A stretch of DNA of 64,000 nucleotides, taken from contig JAENWA010000096.1 in the NCBI GenBank assembly GCA_016650295.1, positions 1-64,000 of the forward strand, in the 5' to 3' direction. This document shows positions 8,085 to 17,191 of this stretch, one piece after another. The notes beneath the pieces are model-generated. The model had not been told where the DNA came from, searched no databases, and saw nothing but the letters and a program-made list of their open reading frames with translations. Each line of letters starts with the position of its first letter. Position 1 is the first letter of the stretch. The translations under genes and the position numbers were made by a program. This DNA comes from Desulfuromonadales bacterium (lineage in GTDB: Bacteria; Desulfobacterota; Desulfuromonadia; Geobacterales; Pseudopelobacteraceae).

Positions 8085-9122
8085 ATGACAGTACGAACCA
8101 TGCTGAAAATCCCGGTTCTTTCTATCGTACTAACGTTGTTGCTGGCCGCCACGCCGATCTTCGCTGCGCCACCTTCCGGGAAGAATGACACCCTCCCCTC
8201 CGGCAAACGTGTCCTGATCATCAGCATCGACGGCATGCGTCCCGACGTGCTCCTGCGCGCCAAGGCACCGAACATCCGCGAACTGACTACCCACGGCTCG
8301 TTCACCTTTTGGGCCGAATCCACCGATCTGGCCATCACCCTGCCGACTCATGTCAGTATGCTTACCGGGGTCTCCCCCGCCAAACACCGCATCACATGGA
8401 ACGACGACCGGCATGCGGGTTCCGGCGTTCTCAAGGTGCCAACCATATTCGACCTGACGAAAAAGGCCGGTTATTCCACCGCCATGGTGGTCGGAAAGCA
8501 CAAGCTCTGCATCATGGCCAGGCCGGGCAGCGTGGAGTGTACCATGGCATCCGGCACAACCGGCGAAGACGCGCTCGCCATTTCTGCGCTGGCAAGCGAA
8601 CTGCTGCGCAGGCAGCAACCGCAGGTCATGTTCGTGCATTTTCCCGATCCCGACACTGCGGGCCATGCTTCCGGATGGGGCAGCCCGGAACAGGTCGCCA
8701 GCGCCGACAGGGTCGATCAAGGTATCGGTATGCTCATGTCTACGTTGCGGGAGTTGGGTCTGAAGGATAAAACATTGATAATAATTACCGCCGACCACGG
8801 TGGTTCCGGCCGCTCACACGGTGCCAGGGTTCCTTTCAGCCACTTCATTCCCTGGATTGCAGTTGGTCCGGGAGTTCGTGAAAACTACGACCTGACCAAC
8901 GAACCGAAGCTTGCGGTACATGTTGAAGACGTGTTCGCTACTGCGCTTAATTTTCTGGGTGTCCCCATTCCGGCGGTCACGGACGGCAAAGCAATTCTCT
9001 CGATCTACGGGAGCAGTTTTAGTACCTTTGAACATCCAAAACCAACCCCCCTCAGTCCCCCCTTGTCAGGGGGGAAGCATTTGATAAGGGGAGGTTTGGA
9101 GGGGTTTGCTGCGAAAGAATAA
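8085..9122 (+). CDS. Exported nucleotide pyrophosphatase/phosphodiesterase-type hydrolase
   Basis: The ATG at 8085 has GGAG at good spacing and directly begins a signal peptide ('MLKIPVLSIVLTLLLAATPIFA'); the track ATG at 8070 is an alternative. The alkaline-phosphatase-superfamily motifs are 'LIISIDGMRPDVL', the nucleophile threonine in 'TLPTHVSMLTG', 'HFPDPDTAGHASGW' and 'ITADHGGSG', giving a two-zinc site. It is expected in the periplasm, hydrolysing phosphodiesters or pyrophosphates. The last 25 or so residues ('PTPLSPPLSGGKHLIRGG') are encoded by a repeat element rather than by the enzyme fold. Confidence 0.85.
   Translation: MTVRTMLKIPVLSIVLTLLLAATPIFAAPPSGKNDTLPSGKRVLIISIDGMRPDVLLRAKAPNIRELTTHGSFTFWAESTDLAITLPTHVSMLTGVSPAKHRITWNDDRHAGSGVLKVPTIFDLTKKAGYSTAMVVGKHKLCIMARPGSVECTMASGTTGEDALAISALASELLRRQQPQVMFVHFPDPDTAGHASGWGSPEQVASADRVDQGIGMLMSTLRELGLKDKTLIIITADHGGSGRSHGARVPFSHFIPWIAVGPGVRENYDLTNEPKLAVHVEDVFATALNFLGVPIPAVTDGKAILSIYGSSFSTFEHPKPTPLSPPLSGGKHLIRGGLEGFAAKE
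9039..9109. repeat. Inverted-repeat element overlapping the end of the phosphodiesterase gene
   Basis: 'aaccaacccccctcagtccc' faces 'ggggaggtttggaggggttt', with an inner 'cccccttgtcaggggg' hairpin. It is related to the element at 6418-6498. It lies inside the reading frame of the upstream gene, supplying its C-terminal tail and placing the stop about 13 bp beyond its right end. Confidence 0.7.
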
Positions 9123-9135
9123 CTGTTCAAACGTG

Positions 9136-10146
9136 CTACTTCTTATCCACATCCACCGGACAAGGTTTTTCCACTGCCGGCGTTTCCAGTACCTTGACTT
9201 TTTTCCAGCTCTTGTCTGGATTGTAGACCGTGATGGCTTCGGCAAGGCGCCGGGTGTTTTTGCCGAGATTTTTTTCGAATATGATCCCCTCCTGATTTAC
9301 CACAAAGGTCATTACACCGGAATTCCCGTATTCTGCGGGGTAGGCCACCAGTGCAAATCCGAGGATCATCTTGTCCTTGACCACATAATTATAGGGACCA
9401 CCCTTGGCGTGTTTTCCCTGTCCCTTGAGAATCTTGAAATAATATCCATGAAACGGTGAAAGATTGCCGTCGGTGCTGTATCCTTCCTTGGCGGCACTGG
9501 CAATCAGCGGCCCGAGAGGGCTCTGCTGCTCACCCTCTTTGGCTTCCCAGTACAGGCCGTCCCGATTGCCCGGTGTACTGATGAAACGCTGCGCGAATTC
9601 GACCCGGCCGGCGCCGCGGCAATCCTTGCTGGCGTATTCATGCTGTGCATCGTCAAACGCATCGATCACATCGATGACCTGCAATTCGTTGCGGCCGATC
9701 CTCCGGTTGAGAATCTCCTTCTTTCCTTTCCCGATGTCAAAGCCCCAGCCGCTGCCCTTCTTGACAATCGGGATCGGCATGGACCAGTCATCGGCACCGA
9801 TATGCAGGATCATGGTGCCTGCGGTCCTGGCCTCCAGAGAATGCTTCTGCTCGTAGGAGGCGACGAATTTGTCACGTCCCGCATTGTCGGCCACGCTGTC
9901 GCCCGAAGAGACCACTTCCCTGCTGCCCGGGCCGAGAATAGCCAGCATGGCATCCAGATCATCCGCCTTGGCTGCGCCGACCAGCGCCTGTACCGCCTCA
10001 TCGGGCGACGGGAACAGTTTTTGCCGTACCTCCGCTGCTCCGGAATCCCGGGATGACGCGGAAATCAACAGAACCGCTGTAACGAGACAGACCAGCAGGG
10101 CAGTCCGGACCCTTCCGATATTCACATTCAATACTGGTATATTCAT
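9136..10146 (-). CDS. DUF2950 family exported protein
   Basis: The start at 10146 (MNIPVLN) has 'aggagagaaacc' upstream. The 336-aa product has an N-terminal hydrophobic segment ('ALLVCLVTAVLLISA'), so it is exported or anchored. Family landmarks are 'FPSPDEAVQALVGAAKADD', 'GWGFDIGKGKKEILNRRIGRNEL', 'YASKDCRGAG', 'STDGNLSPFHGYYFKIL' and 'YGNSGVMTFVVNQEG'. No biochemical role is known. It is encoded just downstream of a DUF3300 protein in the same direction, a pairing seen repeatedly in Proteobacteria; the 44-bp gap suggests one transcript. Confidence 0.85.
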   Translation of the reverse strand: MNIPVLNVNIGRVRTALLVCLVTAVLLISASSRDSGAAEVRQKLFPSPDEAVQALVGAAKADDLDAMLAILGPGSREVVSSGDSVADNAGRDKFVASYEQKHSLEARTAGTMILHIGADDWSMPIPIVKKGSGWGFDIGKGKKEILNRRIGRNELQVIDVIDAFDDAQHEYASKDCRGAGRVEFAQRFISTPGNRDGLYWEAKEGEQQSPLGPLIASAAKEGYSTDGNLSPFHGYYFKILKGQGKHAKGGPYNYVVKDKMILGFALVAYPAEYGNSGVMTFVVNQEGIIFEKNLGKNTRRLAEAITVYNPDKSWKKVKVLETPAVEKPCPVDVDKK

Positions 10147-10190
10147 GGTTTCTCTCCTGGTTGAGTCAATGACCCGACTGAACATTTCCG

Positions 10191-11510
10191 CTATCTGCGA
10201 GAACCGCCGCCATGGTCGCCGCGTGATCCACCGGATTGTCCGCCACCCCGTGAACCGCCACCCTGCGCACCACCGCCGCGTGAACCGCCGCCGCCCTGGA
10301 CGCCGCCGCCTGTCTGTCGCTGCGGCATCTGAGCGCCGGAGGAACCGCCTGACTGCGGTCTGACTACAGTGCCTTGATTGCTTATCCCTCCTCGCTCAGC
10401 CGCTCTGCGCTCGAAATTCCCTTGACCGACACCCCTGAAGGGGGTATCCCGCACCACCGGACGTACTGCGGGAGCCTGCGTTCCGACTGCCGGCGCCTGT
10501 CGCAGCTGGGGAGCCTGCGGCGAATTCTGTCTCTCAACACGCTGCGCGGGAGCCTGGGATGGTCTCACATTCTGCCGATCAATGCGCCCCCCCGGATAGC
10601 CGCGCCGTTCCGGACCGGACGGACCAGCTGGTGATGATACCCGTGGGGCCCTCGATCCGAATCGTTCACTCGTTCTCAGGTCACGGTAGGCAACTCCACT
10701 GCGGTGTGCCGGGTTATGTCTCCAGAACTGGCCGTCACCCCGTCGGTCGAAGTGCCTGTTGAAATGTCTGGTCCTGGAAATGTCGGTATGAATACGATGA
10801 AACCTCCAGTCGAACCTGACCCACGAAAAGGCATCGAAGCCGAAGAAAATACCGGGACCGAAACCGATAGTGAAGCCGCCGTAAAACCCGGGCGGATAGT
10901 ACCAGTAATAGGGGGGATAGGCGGGATACCACCACGGGCCGTACACGTAGGCCGGATCATAGACCGGCACATAGATGACTTCCGGATTGACAGGTTCGAT
11001 ACTGACCGCATCGTTTTCGACGATCACCTTCTGTTCGGCGGTCGTCTTGAGAGTACCCTGGGCCATGGCCTTGCCGCGCAACTCCTGAATGGTGGCCATA
11101 ACCTCTTCTTCCTGACCCAGGAAGGCATCGCCCAGCTTCCTGGTCTGGTCGAGCTTGTCGCTCATGGACGTGAGGAGGTCGGGAAAATGACAGATCGATT
11201 TAATACTGGGGTCCCAGGATTTGTTCTGCAGGGCGCTGTCCAGATCGTCACCTTTCAGCTCCCTGTTCTGACTTCTCCAGCGATCCGCTTCCACCACTTC
11301 CAGCGGATAGGTGGACGCCATCAGAATCTGGGCGGTCATGGCATCGGGATAGAGCGCAATCGGCGCAAGCATCTGCGTCAACTCTTCCTTGCTGAATCTG
11401 TACGCCTGATCGGAATCCCCCGCATCCTGAGCCATTATCCCGGCCGGCATGACGAGCAGGGTGATCAGGATCAGTATCACCCTGCACAAAGCAGGTATTA
11501 ACGCTCTCAT
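10191..11510 (-). CDS. DUF3300 family exported protein with Gly/Arg-rich tail
   Basis: The product is 439 aa, ATG after 'aaaggagatcat', with signal peptide 'LILITLLVMPAGIMAQ'. The conserved core includes 'LAPIALYPDAMTAQILMASTYPLEVVEADRW', 'WDPSIKSICHFPDLL' and a Tyr/Pro-rich 'YVYGPWWYPAYPPYYWYYPP'. Beyond about residue 270 the protein is low-complexity, rich in Arg, Gln and Gly, ending 'GGGSRGGGAQGGGSRGGGQ'. It is probably periplasmic or envelope-associated. The function is unknown; it forms a likely operon with the DUF2950 gene. Confidence 0.85.
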   Translation of the reverse strand: MRALIPALCRVILILITLLVMPAGIMAQDAGDSDQAYRFSKEELTQMLAPIALYPDAMTAQILMASTYPLEVVEADRWRSQNRELKGDDLDSALQNKSWDPSIKSICHFPDLLTSMSDKLDQTRKLGDAFLGQEEEVMATIQELRGKAMAQGTLKTTAEQKVIVENDAVSIEPVNPEVIYVPVYDPAYVYGPWWYPAYPPYYWYYPPGFYGGFTIGFGPGIFFGFDAFSWVRFDWRFHRIHTDISRTRHFNRHFDRRGDGQFWRHNPAHRSGVAYRDLRTSERFGSRAPRVSSPAGPSGPERRGYPGGRIDRQNVRPSQAPAQRVERQNSPQAPQLRQAPAVGTQAPAVRPVVRDTPFRGVGQGNFERRAAERGGISNQGTVVRPQSGGSSGAQMPQRQTGGGVQGGGGSRGGGAQGGGSRGGGQSGGSRGDHGGGSRR

Positions 11511-11712
11511 ATGATCTCCTTTGTCGCGTTTCTGTTTCTGCCGTCGTTATACACATCATATTATATCAGGATATTCAGGTATGAGGTCCGAAAATATGTT
11601 TTGTCGAACCGGATTCTCAATGCTCGTATCGACAGTTCAGCTGTTTATTGTTATACGTTAGAATAGCAGCAACGTTCGGCCGAATGTCACCAACCACACA
11701 AAAGGATACCTC

Positions 11713-12051
11713 ATGAACAGTTTACCCACATGCCCAACCTGCAGTTCGGAATACACCTACGAAGACGGCGACAACTACGTTTGCCCGGAATGCGCTCACG
11801 AGTGGGCGAAAATTGCAGCGGAGAACGCACATGCCGACAGCGTCGTGCGTGACGCCTTCGGCAATCTGCTCAGTGACGGCGACTCCGTGACCGTCATCAA
11901 AGACCTGAAGGTCAAGGGTTCATCCCTGGTCGTCAAGGTCGGAACCAAAGTCAGAAACATCCGCCTTGTCTCGGGCGACCATGACATTGACTGCAAGATT
12001 GACGGAGTCGGCGCCATGCAGTTGAAATCGGAGTTCGTCAAAAAGGCATGA
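11713..12051 (+). CDS. yjdM: YjdM/PhnA-type zinc-ribbon protein
   Basis: The product is 112 aa, ATG after 'aaaggatacctc'. An N-terminal zinc ribbon ('[21 protein letters not shown]') is followed by the SH3-like PhnA domain ('[25 protein letters not shown] ... IRLV ... [23 protein letters not shown]'). The length matches E. coli YjdM. Despite the old phnA name, a phosphonate role is not established for this family. It stands alone, with a hairpin downstream. Confidence 0.9.
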   Translation: MNSLPTCPTCSSEYTYEDGDNYVCPECAHEWAKIAAENAHADSVVRDAFGNLLSDGDSVTVIKDLKVKGSSLVVKVGTKVRNIRLVSGDHDIDCKIDGVGAMQLKSEFVKKA

Positions 12052-12088
12052 CAGTTTCGGGTGATTAACACAAATGCATGCTGATAAA

Positions 12089-12112
12089 GGCGGCTCGTTT
12101 CTTCGAGCCGCC
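12089..12112 (+). terminator. Hairpin downstream of yjdM, possible terminator
   Basis: GGCGGCTCG-tttct-CGAGCCGCC is a strong GC stem about 37 bp after the yjdM stop, but no T-run follows. The rest of the 307-bp gap up to the pyruvate dehydrogenase start shows nothing recognisable. Confidence 0.45.
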
Positions 12113-12358
12113 CCGGTTACCCGTGCAAAATCATCCGTCCCCTACTCCGCGCCGCCATCTTCCTCGTGTGTTTCACGCCTCGCATACCCGCCACCTCCTG
12201 TCTCTGTTTGTAGTATATTTTGTTCCTTGATTTCCAGTTCATTGATCCACCTGTCTGCGTCAATTTGAATGTGCAGTGAACTGCAAAAGCAATGGCATCG
12301 CTTGCACCATTGGTGTATGTTTGAACCGGAGGCATTCCACCTGGAGGTTACAACCGCC

Positions 12359-13414
12359 ATGCCTGACGAGATCCGTGCCACTTTTGAAGTCCGCTGTCTG
12401 AGCATCCTCGCACCGGACGGGACAGTCGATGATACGCTGATGCCCCCCCTGCCGGAACAGGATATCCGTCGCTTGTACGAACTGATGGTACTGACCAGAA
12501 CCTTCGACCAGCGCGCCATAGCCTTGCAGCGCGAAGGGCGGCTCGGAACCTACCCTCCCAGCCTGGGGCAGGAGGCGGCCCAGGTGGGGAGCGCCTTTGC
12601 GCTTCAGCCCAGCGACTGGATTTTCCCCTCCTTCCGCGAAATGGGGGTCCAAGTGACTATCGGCTACCCCATCCATCAAATCCTGCAATACTGGAGCGGT
12701 GACGAGCGCGGACAACTGGCGCCGCCGGCATTGAACATCTTCCCGGTCTGCGTATCGGTCGGCAGCCACATCCCCCACGCGGTCGGCGCCGCCATGGCGG
12801 CCCGCTACCGGCACGACCCGCTGGCCGTTGCGGCCTGGTTCGGCGACGGGGCCACCTCCAAGGGGGACTTCCACGAAGGCTTCAACATGGCGGGGGTCTT
12901 CCGGCTGCCGCTGGTCTTCATCTGCCAGAACAACCAGTGGGCCATATCCGTGCCGCTCAACGGCCAGACCGCCTCCGCCACCCTGGCACAGAAGGCGCTG
13001 GCCTATGGTTTTGAAGGGGTGCAGGTGGACGGCAACGACATCTTCGCCGTTTACCGGGCCACCCGCGATGCCCTGCAGAAGGCGCGGGACGGCGGCGGCC
13101 CGACCTTTATCGAATGCCTGACCTACCGGATGGCCGACCACACCACCTCGGACGATGCCGGTCGCTACCGTTCCGTCGATGAGGTGACCGCCTGGGGCGC
13201 CCGTGACCCGCTGCTCAGACTGGAGCGCTACATGGAGCGTTGCGGCATCTGGAATGAGACCTACGCCCGGGAGACTCGCCAGCGGGCGACGTCCGAGATC
13301 GATGCCGCGGTCGTCGTCATGGAATCTCAAGTAGCGCCCGAACCGGACGCGATGTTCAGACACACCCTGGCAGAGCCCGGCCAGCGCCTGGCCGGACAGC
13401 GGAAGGGGGTCTGA
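12359..13414 (+). CDS. pdhA: Pyruvate dehydrogenase E1 component, alpha subunit
   Basis: The start at 12359 ('MPDEIRATFEVRCLSILAPDG') follows 'cctggaggtt' and gives a normal 351-aa E1-alpha; the track ORF starts 30 codons earlier without homology. The thiamine-diphosphate motif is clear: 'GDGATSKGDFHEGFNMAGVFRLPLVFICQNNQWAIS'. The subunit decarboxylates pyruvate (or a branched-chain 2-oxoacid) and, with E1-beta, transfers the acyl group to the E2 lipoyl arm. One base separates it from pdhB. Pyruvate is the likelier substrate but branched-chain oxoacids cannot be excluded. Confidence 0.9.
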   Translation: MPDEIRATFEVRCLSILAPDGTVDDTLMPPLPEQDIRRLYELMVLTRTFDQRAIALQREGRLGTYPPSLGQEAAQVGSAFALQPSDWIFPSFREMGVQVTIGYPIHQILQYWSGDERGQLAPPALNIFPVCVSVGSHIPHAVGAAMAARYRHDPLAVAAWFGDGATSKGDFHEGFNMAGVFRLPLVFICQNNQWAISVPLNGQTASATLAQKALAYGFEGVQVDGNDIFAVYRATRDALQKARDGGGPTFIECLTYRMADHTTSDDAGRYRSVDEVTAWGARDPLLRLERYMERCGIWNETYARETRQRATSEIDAAVVVMESQVAPEPDAMFRHTLAEPGQRLAGQRKGV

Positions 13415-13415
13415 T

Positions 13416-14378
13416 ATGGCTCTGCTTACCATGGTACAGGCCATCAATCAGGCGCTCGGTCAGGAAATGGCCCGCGACGAGCGGGTCGTGCTGCTGGGCG
13501 AGGATGTGGGGAAGGACGGCGGCGTCTTCCGCGTCACGGAAGGCTTGCAGGAACGCTTCGGTGCCGAACGGGTCATTGACACCCCCCTCTCCGAATCGGG
13601 CATCGTCGGCGCAGCCATCGGCATGGCTGCCTACGGCCTGCGGCCCGTGGCCGAGATCCAGTTCATGGGCTTTATCTACGCGGCCCTGGATCAGCTCTAC
13701 ACCCATGCGGCCCGCCTGCGGACCCGTTCCCGAGGCCGTTTCACGTGCCCGCTGGTGGTGCGGACCCCTTATGGCGGCGGCATCAAGGCGCCGGAGCTGC
13801 ATGAAGAGAGCAGCGAGGCGCTGCTCTGCCATCTGCCGGGGATAAAGGTGGTAGTCCCCTCCGGCCCTTACAGCGCCAAGGGGCTGCTACTGGCGGCCAT
13901 GCGCGACCCGGACCCGGTGGTCTTCCTGGAGCCGACCCGCCTGTACCGCATGCTGCGGGAGGAGGTCCCCGAGGGGGACTACACCATCCCGCTCGGCCAG
14001 GCCGCGATTGTCAGGCAGGGGACGGATGTGACGGTGGTGGCCTGGGGCAGCATGCTGGAACGGGTGCTCAAGACCAGCACCTCCCATTCCGTCGAGGTGA
14101 TCGATCCCCGCACCCTGACCCCCTTTGACGGGGAGACGCTTCTGGCCTCGGTCAGGAAGACCGGCCGACTGGTGATCGTCCACGAAGCCGTCAAAACCGG
14201 CGGGCTGGGGGCCGAGATCGCCGCCACCGTAGCCGGGGAGGCGATCCTGCACCTGCGGGCGCCGGTGCTGCGGGTAACGGCACCGGACGTGGTGCTGCCG
14301 CTCCCCAGACTGATCGACCACTATCTGCCGACCAGCGAACAGATTCTTACTGCTATCGACGACGTCATGAGGTACTGA
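13416..14378 (+). CDS. pdhB: Pyruvate dehydrogenase E1 component, beta subunit
   Basis: The product is 320 aa, a standard length. It shows 'LLGEDVGKDGGVFRVTEGL', 'VIDTPLSESGIVGAAIGMA', 'EIQFMGFIYAALDQL', 'RTPYGGGIKAPELHEES' and the C-terminal transketolase-type domain ('VIDPRTLTPFDGETLLASV'). It completes the E1 heterotetramer by binding the pyrimidine side of TPP. It sits between pdhA (1-nt gap) and the E2 gene (2-nt gap), so the three are translationally coupled. Confidence 0.92.
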   Translation: MALLTMVQAINQALGQEMARDERVVLLGEDVGKDGGVFRVTEGLQERFGAERVIDTPLSESGIVGAAIGMAAYGLRPVAEIQFMGFIYAALDQLYTHAARLRTRSRGRFTCPLVVRTPYGGGIKAPELHEESSEALLCHLPGIKVVVPSGPYSAKGLLLAAMRDPDPVVFLEPTRLYRMLREEVPEGDYTIPLGQAAIVRQGTDVTVVAWGSMLERVLKTSTSHSVEVIDPRTLTPFDGETLLASVRKTGRLVIVHEAVKTGGLGAEIAATVAGEAILHLRAPVLRVTAPDVVLPLPRLIDHYLPTSEQILTAIDDVMRY

Positions 14379-14380
14379 CC

Positions 14381-15568
14381 ATGCACTATGAATTCAGACT
14401 CCCTGATCTGGGTGAAGGGATTGCCGAGGTCGAACTGCGCAAATGGCTGGTCGTTGATGGCCAGCGGGTCGAAGAGCATCAGACCGTGGCCGAGGTGGAA
14501 ACCGACAAGGCGGTGGTCGAGATACCCTCTCCCCACGGCGGCGCGGTCTGCGGTCTGCATGGCCGGGAGGGTGATATTATCCGGGTGGGCGACATCCTGA
14601 TGACCATCTGCGAAGAAACTGCGCCGCAGGCGCGGCCACGCTCGGTCGGCATTGTCGGTGAGCTGCCCGAGGCCGAGGACGCCACGCAGGCCGATTCTGC
14701 GGCAGCAAACGCTGACGTCAAGGCCACCCCGCTGGTACGGCGGCTGGCCCGCGAGCGGGGCATCGACCTGCACGCCATACGCGGCAGCGGACCGCACGGC
14801 AGCATCTCCCCCGAAGACCTGGAACGGAGCGTACCGGCCGCCCCTTCCACAGATGAGTCCTTCGGCCCGGTCGAGCGCCTGCCGCTCCGGGGTATCCGGC
14901 GGACCACGGCCCGTAATGTCCTGGCCGCCCAGCAGCGCACCGCCTTTGTCACGGTCATGGAAGAGGCCGATATCAGCGAACTAGCGGAGTTGCGCAGCCG
15001 CGAGCAGGCGGCGGCCGGGACCCACGGCACGCACTTGACTTTCCTCCCCTTTTTCATTAAGGCGGTGCAGCACGCCCTGCGTGACTTTCCGGCCTTTAAC
15101 GCCGCCATCGATGATACCGGAGAAACAATCATCCTGAAGAATCACTATCACTTCGGCATCGCCGTCGAGACCCCCGACGGCCTGATGGTGCCGGTCATCC
15201 GCAACGTGGACAAGAAGAGCATCCTCGACTTGGCGGCCGAGATCCAGGCACTGGGGCAGAAGGCCCGCGAACGGACCATTACCCTGGAGGAACTGAAGGG
15301 GAGTAGTTTCACCATTACCAACTTCGGTCATTTCGGCGGTCTGTTCGCCACCCCGATCATCAACTGGCCGGACGTGGCCATCATCGGTTTCGGCCGCGTC
15401 GCCGGGCGCCCCTGGGTGCACGACGGCGTCATCGCCATCCGTACCATACTCCCGATCTCGCTGACCTTCGACCACCGGATTACCGACGGCGTTTCCGCCG
15501 CCCAATTTATGGCCCGGGTGGTCGGCTATCTGCAAGACCCGGCATTACTGTTTATCGAGAGCGTCTGA
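14381..15568 (+). CDS. pdhC: Dihydrolipoamide acyltransferase (E2) of the pyruvate dehydrogenase complex
   Basis: The product is 395 aa with one N-terminal lipoyl domain (lipoylated Lys in 'VETDKAVVEIPSP'), a peripheral-subunit-binding domain ('ATPLVRRLARERGIDLHAIRGSGPHGSI') and the catalytic acyltransferase domain ending in the active-site 'TFDHRITDGVSAAQF'. It moves the acyl group to CoA and forms the complex core. The linkers are short. No lipoamide dehydrogenase (E3) or lipoate-attachment gene is nearby, so E3 must be shared from elsewhere in the genome. Confidence 0.92.
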   Translation: MHYEFRLPDLGEGIAEVELRKWLVVDGQRVEEHQTVAEVETDKAVVEIPSPHGGAVCGLHGREGDIIRVGDILMTICEETAPQARPRSVGIVGELPEAEDATQADSAAANADVKATPLVRRLARERGIDLHAIRGSGPHGSISPEDLERSVPAAPSTDESFGPVERLPLRGIRRTTARNVLAAQQRTAFVTVMEEADISELAELRSREQAAAGTHGTHLTFLPFFIKAVQHALRDFPAFNAAIDDTGETIILKNHYHFGIAVETPDGLMVPVIRNVDKKSILDLAAEIQALGQKARERTITLEELKGSSFTITNFGHFGGLFATPIINWPDVAIIGFGRVAGRPWVHDGVIAIRTILPISLTFDHRITDGVSAAQFMARVVGYLQDPALLFIESV

Positions 15569-15646
15569 AGCGGATGCTGCAAGGCTTCCTCTCTGCACCG
15601 GTCATTGTCTGTCGTCGCGTTTGATCTGCCGGATTCAGACACGATT

Positions 15647-17191
15647 TTATTCGGGATGCCACCATCCGTGATAGCTGAATGGCACGTGGTGCGTGAGATG
15701 AACAATTGCGACCGGTCCGGAGGCCAGCTGTTCCGCCTGGAACAGCGCCAGAAAACTCCGTCGAGTCATGCTGTCGAAGACCTCGGTTGCCACAAATCCG
15801 GGTTCGGATGCATGTTCAAAGCTGTAGGCACGGCCCGGCAGCGGGATAAAAACCGGCTCGGTGCAGTAACATGTCGGTCCGAAATCATAACTGTCGGTCT
15901 GCACGGTTTTCATGTCGATCCGCACAATCTCATTCCAGAAAAAAGCTCCCGGCCGTGCCCTGGCCATATAGCCGAAGCGGTAGTTGCAGCAACGAAGCTG
16001 TTCATTGATCCGCGGCCACTCGTAACTCCCTTTGCCAACCGTTTCCTCCCGTAACGTCCGGGCCTTTGTGTCGATCCGGTAACGGCGCAGCTCCCCCGGA
16101 TAGACATGATCCCCCTTTTGGCCGGTCATGACGGCCGAGACAAGCGGGTGCCTGCCGACGAAGTGATCGGGGTTCCGGTAGCCGATATAGTCCGCTACCA
16201 GGTCGCCTCCCTCCTCGTAGGCATTGAGGGTGTGCCACATATAACTGGCCGATGCATCCAGGAAAAACGGCGGGTTGTCACCTTCACGATCCAGCACCAT
16301 GACGAGGTTGCCCTTTTCCGGCCGCCAGTTCAAAGAATCGACCAGGCTTCGCCGGCACAACAACACTCCCAGATAATCAATCTCGACCGGGTGCAGATTG
16401 AAGATCAGGTAGTTGCCGGAGACGAACCAGTCGTGCATGTAGACATTACGCGGTAACGTGAGTTCTCGATGATGTTTCAGCGCGCCGCTGGATGAGAAGA
16501 TCGTGACATGCAGTTTGGAAGCGGGTCCGTAGCGCACTCCGAAGTGGAGCCATTCACCGTTTCGGGGATCCAGTTTGGCGTGGGCCGCGTATACGGTCAT
16601 ACCCTCAGGGAGCCCCAGATGGGAGAGACCGCTGGTTTCAAGAGTGTCGGGATCGAGTTCGTAGGGCAGGGAGCACTCGTCAAAGGCATAGAGGCGGTCC
16701 CGCCAGTAAAAGACCGTAATGCTGGCCTGACCTGTCAGTTTTCCGGGAGCCATGAAATTGGCCCACCAGCCCCCCGGCGCCTGGGTACTCCAGCTCTCGC
16801 GGGTGAACCGGCCGGCTGACTCTTCCGCCAGATATTTTTCGGTACGCACGAACCGGTTCCGGTAATGCACGCCCTGATCATGAAACCGGAATGACTGCAC
16901 CATTCCGTCACCGTCGAGAAGGTTCCGTTTACGCAGCCCGTTGCGGTCGAACAGCCCAGGTCCGTTGCGATAAAGTGTCCCGCGCAGCCGGGTCGGGATC
17001 TTCCCTTCTATCCGGGCCTCATAACTGTGCTCTTCGCGCAGAGAGGTTGCCAGTCCGAGATAAGGCCGGGCAGGGTCACCGAACTCTTCAAAGACATCCT
17101 TTCTGAGCGGGGGACTCGCTGCACAGCCCGAAACAGCCAGCGAAACGCCTGCTTCACCTGCCAGCAACAGGAATTGGCGACGGGTAACCAT
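15647..17191 (-). CDS. Carotenoid cleavage oxygenase (RPE65/CCD family), exported lipoprotein
   Basis: The product is 514 aa, start after 'aaggagatctg'. The N-terminus has a twin-arginine-like 'VTRRQFLLLAGEAG' and a lipobox 'LAVSGC', so it is probably exported and lipid-anchored, unusual for this mostly cytosolic family. The core reads as a seven-bladed oxygenase: 'LRGTLYRNGPGLF', 'DGDGMVQSFRF', and the four iron histidines in 'VYAAHAKLD', 'VYMHDWFV', 'YMWHTLNAYEEG' and C-terminal 'FSYHGWWHPE'. It oxidatively cleaves conjugated double bonds of carotenoids or related phenylpropanoids; the substrate is unknown. No carotenoid synthesis genes are nearby. Confidence 0.88.
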   Translation of the reverse strand: MVTRRQFLLLAGEAGVSLAVSGCAASPPLRKDVFEEFGDPARPYLGLATSLREEHSYEARIEGKIPTRLRGTLYRNGPGLFDRNGLRKRNLLDGDGMVQSFRFHDQGVHYRNRFVRTEKYLAEESAGRFTRESWSTQAPGGWWANFMAPGKLTGQASITVFYWRDRLYAFDECSLPYELDPDTLETSGLSHLGLPEGMTVYAAHAKLDPRNGEWLHFGVRYGPASKLHVTIFSSSGALKHHRELTLPRNVYMHDWFVSGNYLIFNLHPVEIDYLGVLLCRRSLVDSLNWRPEKGNLVMVLDREGDNPPFFLDASASYMWHTLNAYEEGGDLVADYIGYRNPDHFVGRHPLVSAVMTGQKGDHVYPGELRRYRIDTKARTLREETVGKGSYEWPRINEQLRCCNYRFGYMARARPGAFFWNEIVRIDMKTVQTDSYDFGPTCYCTEPVFIPLPGRAYSFEHASEPGFVATEVFDSMTRRSFLALFQAEQLASGPVAIVHLTHHVPFSYHGWWHPE

